In this document: positions 1 through 10,868 of the stretch, piece after piece
Layout: each line of letters begins with the position of its first letter
Position numbering within the stretch: the first letter of the stretch is position 1
From: VFJL01 sp043721435
Lineage (GTDB): Bacteria > Pseudomonadota > Gammaproteobacteria > Burkholderiales > Nitrosomonadaceae
NCBI GenBank assembly: GCA_043721435.1
Contig: JAYSQR010000032.1
Span: forward strand, 1-28,918
Length of the DNA: 28,918 nt
Direction: 5' to 3'
Position numbers and translations under genes: made by a program
Notes under the pieces: model-generated
What the model saw: only the letters and a program-made list of their open reading frames with translations
Databases searched by the model: none
Told to the model about the DNA's origin: nothing

Positions 1-28
1 TGAAAATACGACGAGGGATACGTTTCAT
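1..28 (-). CDS. Start of a leftward gene cut by the window edge; possibly IS3-type transposase OrfA
   Basis: On the minus strand an ATG at 28-26 follows a good ribosome binding site (AGGAGA, four bases before the ATG) and opens a frame beginning MKRIPRRIF that leaves the window. Many IS3-family OrfA proteins start with a similar short basic stretch, so an IS3-like transposase is my guess, supported by a strong stem-loop just upstream and a possible element end near 76. Only nine codons are visible, so the identity is tentative. Confidence 0.4.
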
Positions 29-40
29 GGATTCTCCTAA

Positions 41-66
41 CAAGTTGATAAAGTAACATCAACTTG
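41..66 (-). repeat. Perfect 9-bp inverted repeat just upstream of the left-edge gene
   Basis: CAAGTTGAT (41-49) and ATCAACTTG (58-66) form a perfect 9-bp stem with an 8-base loop. In transcript sense the stem ends two bases before the ribosome binding site of the leftward gene starting at 28. It could be an operator, or an mRNA hairpin limiting translation from read-through transcripts, as is known for some insertion sequences. The rest of 67-238 holds no gene I can support. Confidence 0.55.
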
Positions 67-238
67 CCCGTCCACAAAAGTGGGCCTCGCTCAACATTCG
101 AACGCACAAGAACGAGAAGACTACTACTAGCATTAAAAATTTACTAGGTCACAGAATCCTAGTTTATTGACTCAAATCGATCGGTTTTAGCACGACACGG
201 GCTGTCATATCAAGTCGGAACTATTACAAACAACTTCA

Positions 239-592
239 CTACAACAATTTCGTTACCTTCTCCGGCGGCCGGCATAGCACTGCCTCATTACCGCGTACTA
301 CAATTGGCCGTTGAATCAGATCCGGGTTATCCACCATAATCTTGATCAGCTCATCATCCGATAACTGCCGCTCGGCAAGTTTAAGGCTGTGTGCCAGCGG
401 TTCATCGCTGCGCAGCACATCGCGTGCCGATACCCCCAGCTTCCCAATCAGCCCGCGCAACTGTTCGATGGTCAAAGGCACCTCGTAGTAATTGACCGCC
501 TCGAACTCTTCCCCGCTTTCCTTGAGGATGGCCAGCGTAGCCCTGCATTTGCTGCAAGTGGGTTTCTGGTAAATGACTATCTTATTGCCCAT
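239..592 (-). CDS. arsC: ArsC/Spx-family arsenate reductase-like protein
   Basis: 117 residues, close to the normal length of the thioredoxin-fold ArsC family, which reduces arsenate with glutathione/glutaredoxin. The N-terminus has the beta-strand and active-site loop with Cys13 and Cys16 (TCSKC), and the family arginines are visible in VLRSDE, QRPIVV and LCRPPE. ArsC proteins normally have one active-site Cys in this loop; a CxxC pair makes a glutaredoxin-like or YfgD-like oxidoreductase also possible. The start is well supported: GGAGG lies six bases before the ATG, inside the end of the upstream antiporter gene. The two genes overlap by 11 bases, so they are translationally linked. No arsR or arsB is present, so a role in arsenic resistance is inferred from family only. 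Confidence 0.8.
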   Translation of the reverse strand: MGNKIVIYQKPTCSKCRATLAILKESGEEFEAVNYYEVPLTIEQLRGLIGKLGVSARDVLRSDEPLAHSLKLAERQLSDDELIKIMVDNPDLIQRPIVVRGNEAVLCRPPEKVTKLL

Positions 593-2303
593 GTGCTTCC
601 TCCTTGGCCGCGATTTTTTCCAGTATATGGCGCGTCATGCTAAGCGCAAGCTCGTGTTCACCCAGAAATACTGTCCCCACACCCTCGTTGCGTAGCAGTG
701 CCGCTTCTTCTTCGTTATGCGTACGTATGACAACCTCGATTTGTGGGTTAAGCATACGCGCGGTTTCGATCATGCGGCGTGCCCGCAGCGTATCAGGGAT
801 CGCAATCACCAGCATGTTGGCTCGTGCAATATGCGCCTGTATCAGCACCGCCGGTTCCGCGGCATCGCCCGCGACGGACTGAATTCCGCGCTTGCGCAGT
901 TTCTCGACTAGTTCGCGGTTTTGTTCGGCTACGACCACCGGCAATCCCTTTTCTGCCAGAGATTCACCGATGCGCTGGCCGACACGGCCATAACCGACCA
1001 ACACCACATGCTCGGTAACATAGCTTGATGCAACCGTCATCGGCAGCTCCGCCAGCGGATCAACGGTGCGTTCCAGCGTGCGGGCGAGCTGCGAACGTGC
1101 GCGGATCCAGGCTTGCACAGGTTCGATCATCTGGAATACCAGCGGATTGAGTGTGATCGAGATCAGCGCTCCCGCCAGTATGAGATTCTGGCCCTCGATC
1201 GGCAGCAGTCCGAGGGAAACCCCCAGCGCCGTAAGGATGAATGAGAATTCGCCGATCTGGGCGAGACTGGCCGATACCGTGAGCGCCGTATTCAGCGGAT
1301 AGCGGAAAGCAAGCACGAGCAGAAAGGCAGCCAGGGATTTGCCCGTGACGATGATTGCAACCACGGCGAGTACCCGCAGCGGCTGCTGTGTCACGATGTC
1401 TGGATCGAACAGCATTCCGACCGATACGAAGAATAAAACCGAGAAAGCGTCTCTGAGCGGCAGAGACTCCTGTGCAGCCCGATGGCTCAGATGCGACTCG
1501 CGCATGACCATGCCGGCGAAAAAAGCACCGAGCGCAAAAGAAACACCAAACAGCATCGCGGAGCCATAGGCAATGCCGACTGCTACCGCGATTACGCTCA
1601 GAATAAAGAGCTCGTTCGAGTTGGTGCTGGCAACATGCCACAGCAACCATGGGAACACGCGCTTTCCGACAATCAGCATGAGGGCGATGAAGACGGCAAC
1701 TTTGCCGAAGGTAATCAGCAACGTGATCAGCAGGTCCGGATCAGATGCACCCGCAGCAGAACCGCCGACATCAGCGCCCAGCCATCCTGCAAGCGGCGGC
1801 AGCAATACCAGAACCAGAACCATTGCCAGATCCTCGACCACCAGCCAGCCTACTGCGATCTGGCCGTTGACCGACTTGAGTGCGCCGCGCTGCTCCAGCG
1901 CCCGCAGCAGCACGACGGTGCTCGCCACCGAAAGTGCCAGACCGAATACCAGACCTGCCCCCAGGCTCCAACCCCAGAGGGTGGCAACTCCGACACCAAG
2001 AGCGGTTGCCACCGCAATTTGCAAGATGGCACCTGGCACGGCAATACGCCGGACAGCCAGCAGATCATCCAGCGAGAAGTGCAAGCCGACACCGAACATC
2101 AGAAGAATCACGCCGATTTCCGCCAGTTGGCGCGATAACTCAATGTCTGCAACAAAGCCAGGCGTCGCCGGTCCAAGAATGACACCGGCGAGCAGATAGC
2201 CAACCAGTACCGGCAGCTTCAACCGATGGGCGATGAGCCCCAGGATCAAAGCAAGACCCAGGCTGGCAGCAATGGTGGTGATTAAAGTAAGGCTATGCGG
2301 CAT
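582..2303 (-). CDS. Kef-type monovalent cation:proton antiporter (CPA2 family) with RCK/TrkA-N domain
   Basis: 573 residues. The first ~390 form a hydrophobic Na+/H+-exchanger domain with about 12 membrane segments (starting LTLITTIAASLGLALILG), followed by a soluble TrkA-N nucleotide-binding domain starting near VVLVGYGRVGQ, which has the GxGxxG Rossmann motif. This architecture matches the KefB/KefC/YbaL group of inner-membrane potassium or sodium/proton antiporters. The length is closest to YbaL-like proteins, and there is no KefF/KefG partner gene here. It overlaps the downstream arsC-like gene by 11 bases. No clear Shine-Dalgarno sequence precedes the ATG at 2303, so the start could lie elsewhere. 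Confidence 0.88.
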   Translation of the reverse strand: MPHSLTLITTIAASLGLALILGLIAHRLKLPVLVGYLLAGVILGPATPGFVADIELSRQLAEIGVILLMFGVGLHFSLDDLLAVRRIAVPGAILQIAVATALGVGVATLWGWSLGAGLVFGLALSVASTVVLLRALEQRGALKSVNGQIAVGWLVVEDLAMVLVLVLLPPLAGWLGADVGGSAAGASDPDLLITLLITFGKVAVFIALMLIVGKRVFPWLLWHVASTNSNELFILSVIAVAVGIAYGSAMLFGVSFALGAFFAGMVMRESHLSHRAAQESLPLRDAFSVLFFVSVGMLFDPDIVTQQPLRVLAVVAIIVTGKSLAAFLLVLAFRYPLNTALTVSASLAQIGEFSFILTALGVSLGLLPIEGQNLILAGALISITLNPLVFQMIEPVQAWIRARSQLARTLERTVDPLAELPMTVASSYVTEHVVLVGYGRVGQRIGESLAEKGLPVVVAEQNRELVEKLRKRGIQSVAGDAAEPAVLIQAHIARANMLVIAIPDTLRARRMIETARMLNPQIEVVIRTHNEEEAALLRNEGVGTVFLGEHELALSMTRHILEKIAAKEEAHGQ

Positions 2304-2504
2304 GTGTTTATTTTGTCGGTTAGTCTGAGCATTTCACACTCGCAGTATACTCGCAGCATATCATGCGAATTTTCATGACGAACACGCAGGATTCTGCCTA
2401 TCAGGCAACATTGTAAACGGTGTGATTATGCTCGAAGGAATTTCCCTCGGGATATACATGCGCCCAACGGAACAAAACTTTAGATAGACCAGCGAGGATG
2501 CGGA

Positions 2505-3564
2505 TTAATTCCAGCGGAACGCCGCAAAAGTATCATGATCCATGACCGCTGCGACCGCCTGGCAGATGAGTTCGAGATTGGCTGCCGGATCCACATCATG
2601 CCACCAACTGCAAGCGTCACGATCATGGCCTCGAACGGATAGGCAAGATGAGCACGGTATCTTTGCAGCAATGTCGTGGCGTCGGGGGTCGCGACATCCT
2701 GCTCTGCAAGAACCTGTTGATAGCGTGTGTGAGCAGATCCAGTTCGTGCATCCGCCGGATCTCGGGGGCGAGCGCCGTAGCCAGGAAATAGGCGACATCA
2801 CCAATTCCTTCACCAATACGTACCAGCTGTCAGTCGAGGAAACCCGGTTGGGATTCCCGCCAGAAGAAATTGCCGGGGTGCAAATTATGGTGAACGAGGG
2901 TATGTGTACCAGCCGCAAGAAACTGCATGGCCTCACGGCGCTGGCGGGCATAGCGCAGAGCGGGAGCATGCAGTGCTCCAGGAACGGCGTTGCCTGCATG
3001 GGATAACCCCCGGCGCATCAGCGGCACTGCCAAAACTGATCCAAGACGATCTTCCCAGCGCCGCATAGAACCAGCGAGCCAACCAGCGGCGGTGTCGAGA
3101 CCTGCTTTATGCCAGAAATGCGCATGCAGGCAAGCCAGCTGTTCGATCACCGAGGCAGCCTGGGCAGCCGTCAAAGCATCACCCGGAGAACCAGGGGCAG
3201 AGCCATCCTCTGTCACATCGGCAAGCACCACTGCCGCGCCCTGCCCCCATTGCTGTTGTGTCGCTAAAACGGTGGAACGGGTTACAGGGACAGCATGCGC
3301 CAATTCCTGATAAAAACGCGCTTCTGTCTGCAGCAACTGGGGTAAAGCTGCGATCATTCGTACTCGCCGCAGCTGTGACGGTAATTTTACGAACCAGCGG
3401 CGAGGCAGAGTCCGCGGTCTATTGTGTTCGACTGCGACGCGCACTCGTGTGGTCGTCCCAACATCTACCGACAGTACTTTGATCCCTCCTACCGTTGCAC
3501 CGTGGGCATGACCATTAACAATGTGCTGAGCCCATGCGGTTGTCAGCCTCTGCTCTATTTCCGG
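2505..3564 (-). pseudogene. Degraded phosphotransferase-family (APH/choline-kinase fold) gene
   Basis: The reading frame from an ATG at 3564 (or TTG at 3594) carries a kinase-like N-lobe and a C-lobe with the Brenner-type motif reading HHNLHPGN, where the usual catalytic Asp is Asn (AAT). At 2832-2830 a TGA interrupts GFLD-QLVRIGEGIGDVAYFL exactly where this family has Trp (GFLDWQ). Beyond the stop the same frame still encodes family-like sequence, then continuity moves to a second frame (LLQRYRAHLAYPFEAMIV) and finally a third (DPAANLELICQAV..., ending FRWN at 2505). One nonsense change, two frameshifts and a lost catalytic residue show the gene is dead. It lies between acnA and the antiporter gene in the same orientation. 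Confidence 0.85.
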
Positions 3565-3581
3565 CATTTTCTTCGCTTTGT

Positions 3582-3610
3582 CAAAAACAACCAATGACGC
3601 TTGAGCGTCA
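3582..3610 (-). terminator. Candidate rho-independent terminator after acnA
   Basis: Read on the minus strand, TGACGC-TCAA-GCGTCA is a perfect 6-bp stem with a four-base loop (3610-3595), followed by the T-rich run TTGGTTGTTTTT. It sits 60 bases after the acnA stop and before the degraded phosphotransferase gene. The tail is interrupted by G residues, so efficiency is uncertain. Confidence 0.5.
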
Positions 3611-3669
3611 GGTTCCCGTTTCTTGGTTTTATGCCGATTGCAAGATTCGAGCGAACTCCCTCTCGCCGT

Positions 3670-6507
<2,838 letters not shown>

Positions 6508-6559
6508 GGCGGCACGTACTCCTGGAGGATCATGTCCTGCACTGCAGGGTGTAAAGATG

Positions 6560-8017
6560 CTAAATCACGAACATATCGACAAATTCATTGACCGCTGTCG
6601 CTTCCAGTTTTTTCTGGTCGAGGCACAGGTCAATGATTGCCTTTTGCTGTTTTGCCGGGAAGCGGCGCGCAAGATTGATCCTGAACTTGGTCTCTAGCAA
6701 CGGCATCCCTTCCTTGCGGCGGCGCTTGTGGCCAATGGGGTATTCCACCACTACTTCGTTCAGTTTCTGGCCGCCCATGAATTCTACCGTGACAGCGTTG
6801 CTGATGGCGCGTTTTTCAGGGTCGTGATAATCCTTTGTGAATTGCGGTTCTTCGATGCAGATGATTTTGTCACGCAGCTTGTCGATGCGCAGGTCTGCGG
6901 CGACGGCATCGGCGTAATCGGCAGCAGTCAGCCGCCCGAAAATCAGCGGCACCGCCACCATATACTGCATGCAATGGTCGCGGTCGGCGGGATTGTTGAG
7001 CGGTCCCTGTTTGTCGATGATACGGATTGCTGCCTCGTGGGTACGAATCGTGATTTTCTCGATGTCAGCTATCCGCTCCCTGACCAAGGGGTGCAGTTGC
7101 ATGGCGCATTCCACTGCTGTCTGGGCATGGAACTCGGCCGGGAAGGAGATTTTGAACAGCACATTTTCCATCACGTAGGAATCCCATTGTTCGACCGGTC
7201 GCTGGAACTTGAATGGCTGTCCTTGGAACAGCACATCGTAGAATCCCCAGGTTTTGGCAGTCAGTGCCGAGGGATAGCCCATTTCCCCCTTGAGCGTAAT
7301 CAGCGCCAGCCACACCGCGCGGCTGGTGGCGTCACCCGCCGCCCAGGATTTGCGCGAGCCGGTATTGGGTGCATGGCGATAAGTACGCAGCGCTTGTCCG
7401 TCCACCCAGGCTTGCGAAAGTGCATCGATGATCTGATCGCGGCTGCCACCAAGCATATGCGTCACCACTGCGGTGGAAGCGATTTTCACCAGCAGCACAT
7501 GATCCAATCCCACCTGGTTGAAGCTGTTTTCCAGCGCCAGGCAGCCCTGGATTTCGTGAGCTTTGATCATTGCGGTCAGCACCTCGCGCATCAATAGCGG
7601 TTCTCTGTCCACATTACCAGCCACAATGTTGCGCGATAACCAATCGGCCGTGGCCAGGATGCCGCCCAGATTATCTGACGGGTGTCCCCACTCGGCGGCC
7701 AGCCAGGTATCGTTGAAATCGAGCCAACGGATCATCGTACCGATATTGAATGCGGCCTGCACCGGGTCAAGCTGAAATCGGGTGCCAGGGACTTTTGCGC
7801 CATTCGGTACGAGGGTGCCGGGAACAATGGGACCAAGCAGTTTGCTGCATGCCGGGTAGGAAAGCGCCTCCAACCCGCAGCCCAGCGTGTCCATCAGACA
7901 GTGGCGCGCAGTGTCGTAGGCTAGGTCGCTGTGAATGCTGCGATGGGCAACATAATCGGCGATGTCCACCAGCACCTGGTCAGGCTGCGGGCGGATGTTG
8001 GAAATACGGGAGGTCAT
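6560..8017 (-). CDS. prpD: PrpD-type 2-methylcitrate dehydratase (MmgE/PrpD family)
   Basis: From the ATG at 8017 the protein is 485 residues, matching the ~483 of E. coli PrpD; AAGG stands just upstream, and the extra 48 codons of open frame before it look non-coding. Recognisable family features include the N-terminal IADYV and DTLGCGLEAL region and the MIRWLDFNDTWLAAEWGHPSDN active-site segment. PrpD dehydrates 2-methylcitrate to 2-methyl-cis-aconitate in propionate degradation and also has some activity on citrate. prpB and prpC are not in the window. Pairing with acnA fits a dehydratase/hydratase pair acting in sequence, with AcnA re-hydrating the product; this pathway role is inference. 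Confidence 0.9.
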   Translation of the reverse strand: MTSRISNIRPQPDQVLVDIADYVAHRSIHSDLAYDTARHCLMDTLGCGLEALSYPACSKLLGPIVPGTLVPNGAKVPGTRFQLDPVQAAFNIGTMIRWLDFNDTWLAAEWGHPSDNLGGILATADWLSRNIVAGNVDREPLLMREVLTAMIKAHEIQGCLALENSFNQVGLDHVLLVKIASTAVVTHMLGGSRDQIIDALSQAWVDGQALRTYRHAPNTGSRKSWAAGDATSRAVWLALITLKGEMGYPSALTAKTWGFYDVLFQGQPFKFQRPVEQWDSYVMENVLFKISFPAEFHAQTAVECAMQLHPLVRERIADIEKITIRTHEAAIRIIDKQGPLNNPADRDHCMQYMVAVPLIFGRLTAADYADAVAADLRIDKLRDKIICIEEPQFTKDYHDPEKRAISNAVTVEFMGGQKLNEVVVEYPIGHKRRRKEGMPLLETKFRINLARRFPAKQQKAIIDLCLDQKKLEATAVNEFVDMFVI

Positions 8018-8220
8018 GCCTGCCTTTTGGATAAATTTTGTTGCTAGAGATGGCCGCAAAATGTGTGGGAGCGATAAAACGCACAATCCAATATTGCACT
8101 CAATCCGGACGCGCCACAAGCTACCGACAAGAGGAGACGGCTGAGCTTCAACTCCGAACACTATTCACGCGTACGCGGTAGGTCGAGTCCCGGCTGTCAT
8201 AGGTCTCTTTCGTCCGTATG
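8018..8220. other. Intergenic region between prpD and the orphan cassette
   Basis: Divergent gap upstream of prpD (minus) and the GIY-YIG gene (plus). I see no coding sequence, RNA gene or convincing promoter. It ends at a GTT that I propose as the left junction of an integron cassette; no attC-like palindrome lies to its left, so the insertion would be at a secondary site rather than inside a cassette array. Confidence 0.5.
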
Positions 8221-9241
8221 TTATAGTGCAAATAGCGAATGCGCGATCCGCTACGCCGAGTTAGAGAGCGGGTGTCGGAGTTAGGGTGCAAAACTGTCTC
8301 CCGATAATAAAGTTACACGGATTCAATTCATGCCAAGTGCAACCATCAAGATATTCCTTACCCACGGAGACCCAAAACGCCTTCGAACGGCAGAATTGTC
8401 AAACTGGACAGGCAAAGCCATCGCTGGCCCAAGAAGTGAATTCGATAGCGTGCTTGCTCGCGACGAGTCTCAGAATTCAGGTGTCTATTTTCTCACAGGC
8501 GTTGATCCTGAAACTGGAAAGAGTGCCGTATATATTGGAGAGGCAGAGTCCATTCGAGATAGAGTGAAAAGCCATCTCGACAAGGATTTCTGGAATCACA
8601 TCGCATTCTTCATAAGTAAAGATGAAAATCTCACCAAAGCCCACATTAGATATCTTGAGGGGCGGTTAATCGAACAGGCAAAGCAGGCTGGTCGGGCCCA
8701 AGTCAAAAATAGTCAAAGTAGCGGTGCGCGGTTACCGGAATCAGACCGTGAAGATATGGAAATATTTCTTGAAAAGATTCATCAACTATTGCCAGTTTTC
8801 GGTGTTGAGGTATTGGTTCCAACAACAATAAATGCGGCCTGCGCAACTGAGCTTGAGTCGCTTTCCTGCAAAATAAAGGGGCTTAAAGCCACCGGGCATT
8901 TAACACCAAATGGAATCGTAGTGTTTGCAGGGTCACAAGCCGTTCTAAATGAGCGCCCTTCATCTCGGAAATATCCATGGGCGCTAAATATGCGCCAAAA
9001 GTTAAAAGACGATGGCGCTCTCACTGTAAAAACGAATCATCTTTTGTTTGCCCAAGATGTGGAGTTTTCCAGTCCTAGCGCTGCTGCCGCAGTAATTCAC
9101 GGTGGTCATGCAAACGGTCTTATCGCATGGAAGAACAAAGATGGCAAGACGCTCAAAGAGCTTGAATCCGTATAACACGTCGCTCAACCTGACTTGCTAC
9201 GTCGGCGATTTGCGCCCCGTAGCTCGCAAGTTAGCTCTGCG
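8221..9241 (+). mobile_element. Putative solitary integron gene cassette carrying the GIY-YIG gene
   Basis: The right end is an attC-like site whose left core (R'') is GTATAAC at 9170-9176, overlapping the stop codon of the gene. A circular cassette with this R'' should carry a complementary right core beginning TTATA, and the sequence G-TTATAG occurs at 8220-8226, about 105 bases upstream of the start codon. The segment TTATAG...G (8221-9241) is therefore a candidate cassette of about 1.02 kb with one gene. No integrase or other cassette is nearby. The left boundary is less certain: similar GTTAG sequences at 8260 and 8280 are alternatives. Confidence 0.5.
8330..9175 (+). CDS. GIY-YIG nuclease-domain protein with C-terminal DUF4357
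   Basis: 281 residues. The GIY-YIG core starts at residue 51 (GVYFL) and continues to Y68-I-G70; the catalytic arginine is probably R76 in GEAESIRDRV, and the family glutamate E110 in HIRYLEGRL. Residues ~120-210 form a linker region without an obvious family. The C-terminus from about 220 (SPSAAAAVIHGG to NKDGKTLKEL) matches the DUF4357 domain often joined to GIY-YIG proteins and to restriction-modification genes. The exact role is unknown; DNA cleavage in defence or mobile-element biology is inference. The gene runs against its left neighbours, has a weak ribosome binding site and lower GC than its surroundings, and its stop lies inside an attC-like site, all consistent with horizontal arrival as a cassette. 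Confidence 0.85.
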   Translation: MPSATIKIFLTHGDPKRLRTAELSNWTGKAIAGPRSEFDSVLARDESQNSGVYFLTGVDPETGKSAVYIGEAESIRDRVKSHLDKDFWNHIAFFISKDENLTKAHIRYLEGRLIEQAKQAGRAQVKNSQSSGARLPESDREDMEIFLEKIHQLLPVFGVEVLVPTTINAACATELESLSCKIKGLKATGHLTPNGIVVFAGSQAVLNERPSSRKYPWALNMRQKLKDDGALTVKTNHLLFAQDVEFSSPSAAAAVIHGGHANGLIAWKNKDGKTLKELESV

Positions 9242-9247
9242 TTGAGC
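9170..9247 (+). other. attC-like integron recombination site (59-base element)
   Basis: The layout is R'' GTATAAC (9170-9176, one mismatch to RYYYAAC), a 5-base spacer, L'' GCTCAAC (9182-9188), a central palindrome, L' GTTAGC (9230-9235), a 5-base spacer, and R' GTTGAGC (9241-9247, a perfect GTTRRRY). L'' pairs with L' leaving one unpaired C, as expected for an extrahelical base. The centre folds through TTGC/GCAA, TACG/CGTA and GGCG-ATTTG-CGCC. The TAA stop of the gene lies inside R'', which is typical of cassettes. Total length is 78 bases, within the known range. Confidence 0.7.
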
Positions 9248-9435
9248 GTCTAACCTTGGGAGAGATCAGCCGCCCGCTCAGGCTCGACATCCGCCCTGCG
9301 CCTATGGCAAACTCCGTGCATTCTATAGATAGAAAAAGAGAGCACTGCTTTTCAGGATCATAGTGTTATAGTTGGATATGAAATTAAATTGGAAGGGATC
9401 GCTGGAATGAAATCTAATCTGAAGGGAGGCAAGCT

Positions 9436-10824
9436 GTGCGTGGAGCATATTTAATTCCGTTGGCGCTGATTCTAGGTCTTGCTGCCTGCGACGGAGAGAA
9501 GAAAGACGCGGACAAGGATGCAGCCAAAGATGCTGGCAAGTCGCAAGCCAATTCAACCATGGCGGCTACACCAACCACCGGAATATTGACGGATGCGGCG
9601 GTAGGCGGCGTGGCTTATCTGGCATCTTCTGGCGCTGCGGGCACCACGGACGAAAAAGGGATCTACAAATATAATCATGGCGATACGGTTGAATTCAAAC
9701 TGGGCGGCCTGATTATCGGCAAAGTAAAAGGTACACCTATCGCAACGCCCATGGAGCTGGCTGGAGATAGCAGCGCCAGACTGCAAAACCTGCTGGTTTT
9801 ATTGCAGTCCCTGGATGCGGACGGCAACCCTGAAAACGGCATTTCCATTCCGGCCAGTGCTGCAGCCGCTATCAGCGCGTCCATCAATCTGGACAGCGAT
9901 CCTGCCGCATTCGCAGCATCTGCAGAGCTACAGAAGGTAAGAGAGGCGGGAGGTATTACCGGCCCAGTCAGGACCATCGCGCAGGCCAAGGCTCACTTTC
10001 TTTCACAAGGTATGGCCATGCTCAGTACCAGTATCTGGTTTAAACAGGACGGCTCAACAGCGTTCGTGATGCGCGCTTTAGCGACAGGCGAGTATTTGCA
10101 AGGGGAGGCCATAACGGATGACTTCTGCGACGCCAACCGGATATGCGGTGGTACCAAGGCCAGCACGGCGGGAGTGGAGTACGGTACAGCAAGCCTTTCT
10201 GAATTTGATAACCGGGGATTCAAGATCATTGGCAAGCCGACAGTTGATACCAATCTTAAAGCCGGTTTGTCGCACCCACAACCAACCTGGCGCGTCCGTA
10301 CCGATGGTGTTGATTTGATTGCCACAGAAATTGTGACGGTACAACGGGAGAGAGCGCAGCATAGCGTCTTTAGTGAACTCTTTCATGCTGGAAAACGTGC
10401 AGGGCCACTGGCGGTTACGGACAAGAAAGAGCCCCCAAAGACCAGGATCGAGGAAAGTCGTTACTCCAGAATGGAAAATGACCCAAAAGGCATCGTCGGA
10501 GCCTGGGTGCTGGATCCGGCCGCGATCAAGACACCAACCTATTTGTTCTTTGCCAACGGCAAATTTCTACTGGTTGACCCCATTGGAGATCTGGATCGTG
10601 ACGGTCATAAAAGCTGCGGTGCTCCAGGTGTCGAATTCACTGCCTATACCTACGATGCCAGCAGCAAGGCTTTCAGTATCAAAGGCTTCACTTATGACAC
10701 TAATGGCTGCGCAGGCTTTTCTGAAAATAATGCACTCTCATTTAGCATCGGTGCGGATGGTAATACGGCAACGGTGAATACACAAAACAAGAGTACGCTT
10801 ACCCTGTACCGGATCTCGAAATAG
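9436..10824 (+). CDS. Predicted secreted lipoprotein with adhesin-like repeat domain; function unknown
   Basis: 462 residues. The start is GTG at 9436, favoured by AGGGAGG six bases upstream. A signal peptide with a lipobox (LGLAAC, Cys18) predicts lipidation, and it is followed by a charged Asp/Lys-rich tether (DGEKKDADKDAAKDAGK). Residues ~48-105 (TGILTDAAVGGVAYLAS to GDTVEFKLGG) resemble a beta-sandwich unit common in large proteobacterial adhesins and cell-surface lipoproteins. The C-terminal part (about 345-460, starting GIVGAWVLD) looks like a second domain with a lipocalin-like beginning, and has Cys pairs that could be oxidised in the periplasm. I do not recognise a specific family. 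It stands alone on the plus strand and converges with the dehydrogenase downstream. Confidence 0.8.
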   Translation: MRGAYLIPLALILGLAACDGEKKDADKDAAKDAGKSQANSTMAATPTTGILTDAAVGGVAYLASSGAAGTTDEKGIYKYNHGDTVEFKLGGLIIGKVKGTPIATPMELAGDSSARLQNLLVLLQSLDADGNPENGISIPASAAAAISASINLDSDPAAFAASAELQKVREAGGITGPVRTIAQAKAHFLSQGMAMLSTSIWFKQDGSTAFVMRALATGEYLQGEAITDDFCDANRICGGTKASTAGVEYGTASLSEFDNRGFKIIGKPTVDTNLKAGLSHPQPTWRVRTDGVDLIATEIVTVQRERAQHSVFSELFHAGKRAGPLAVTDKKEPPKTRIEESRYSRMENDPKGIVGAWVLDPAAIKTPTYLFFANGKFLLVDPIGDLDRDGHKSCGAPGVEFTAYTYDASSKAFSIKGFTYDTNGCAGFSENNALSFSIGADGNTATVNTQNKSTLTLYRISK

Positions 10825-10868
10825 CAGACTTGTTTCACGCAGGGCGTAGCAAGTTCTCCCGTAGTCTG

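Noticed and set aside
1482..2138. 218-codon plus-strand open frame inside the antiporter gene
   Set aside because: Antisense shadow of a clear membrane protein; the translation is rich in Gln/Arg/His without domain structure.
9182..9247. Shorter attC reading using GCTCAAC as R'' and GTTGAGC as R'
   Set aside because: The two cores are perfectly complementary, but the spacers become unequal (5 and 11). Using GTATAAC at 9170 gives 5-base spacers on both sides and places the stop codon in R'', which fits known attC sites better.
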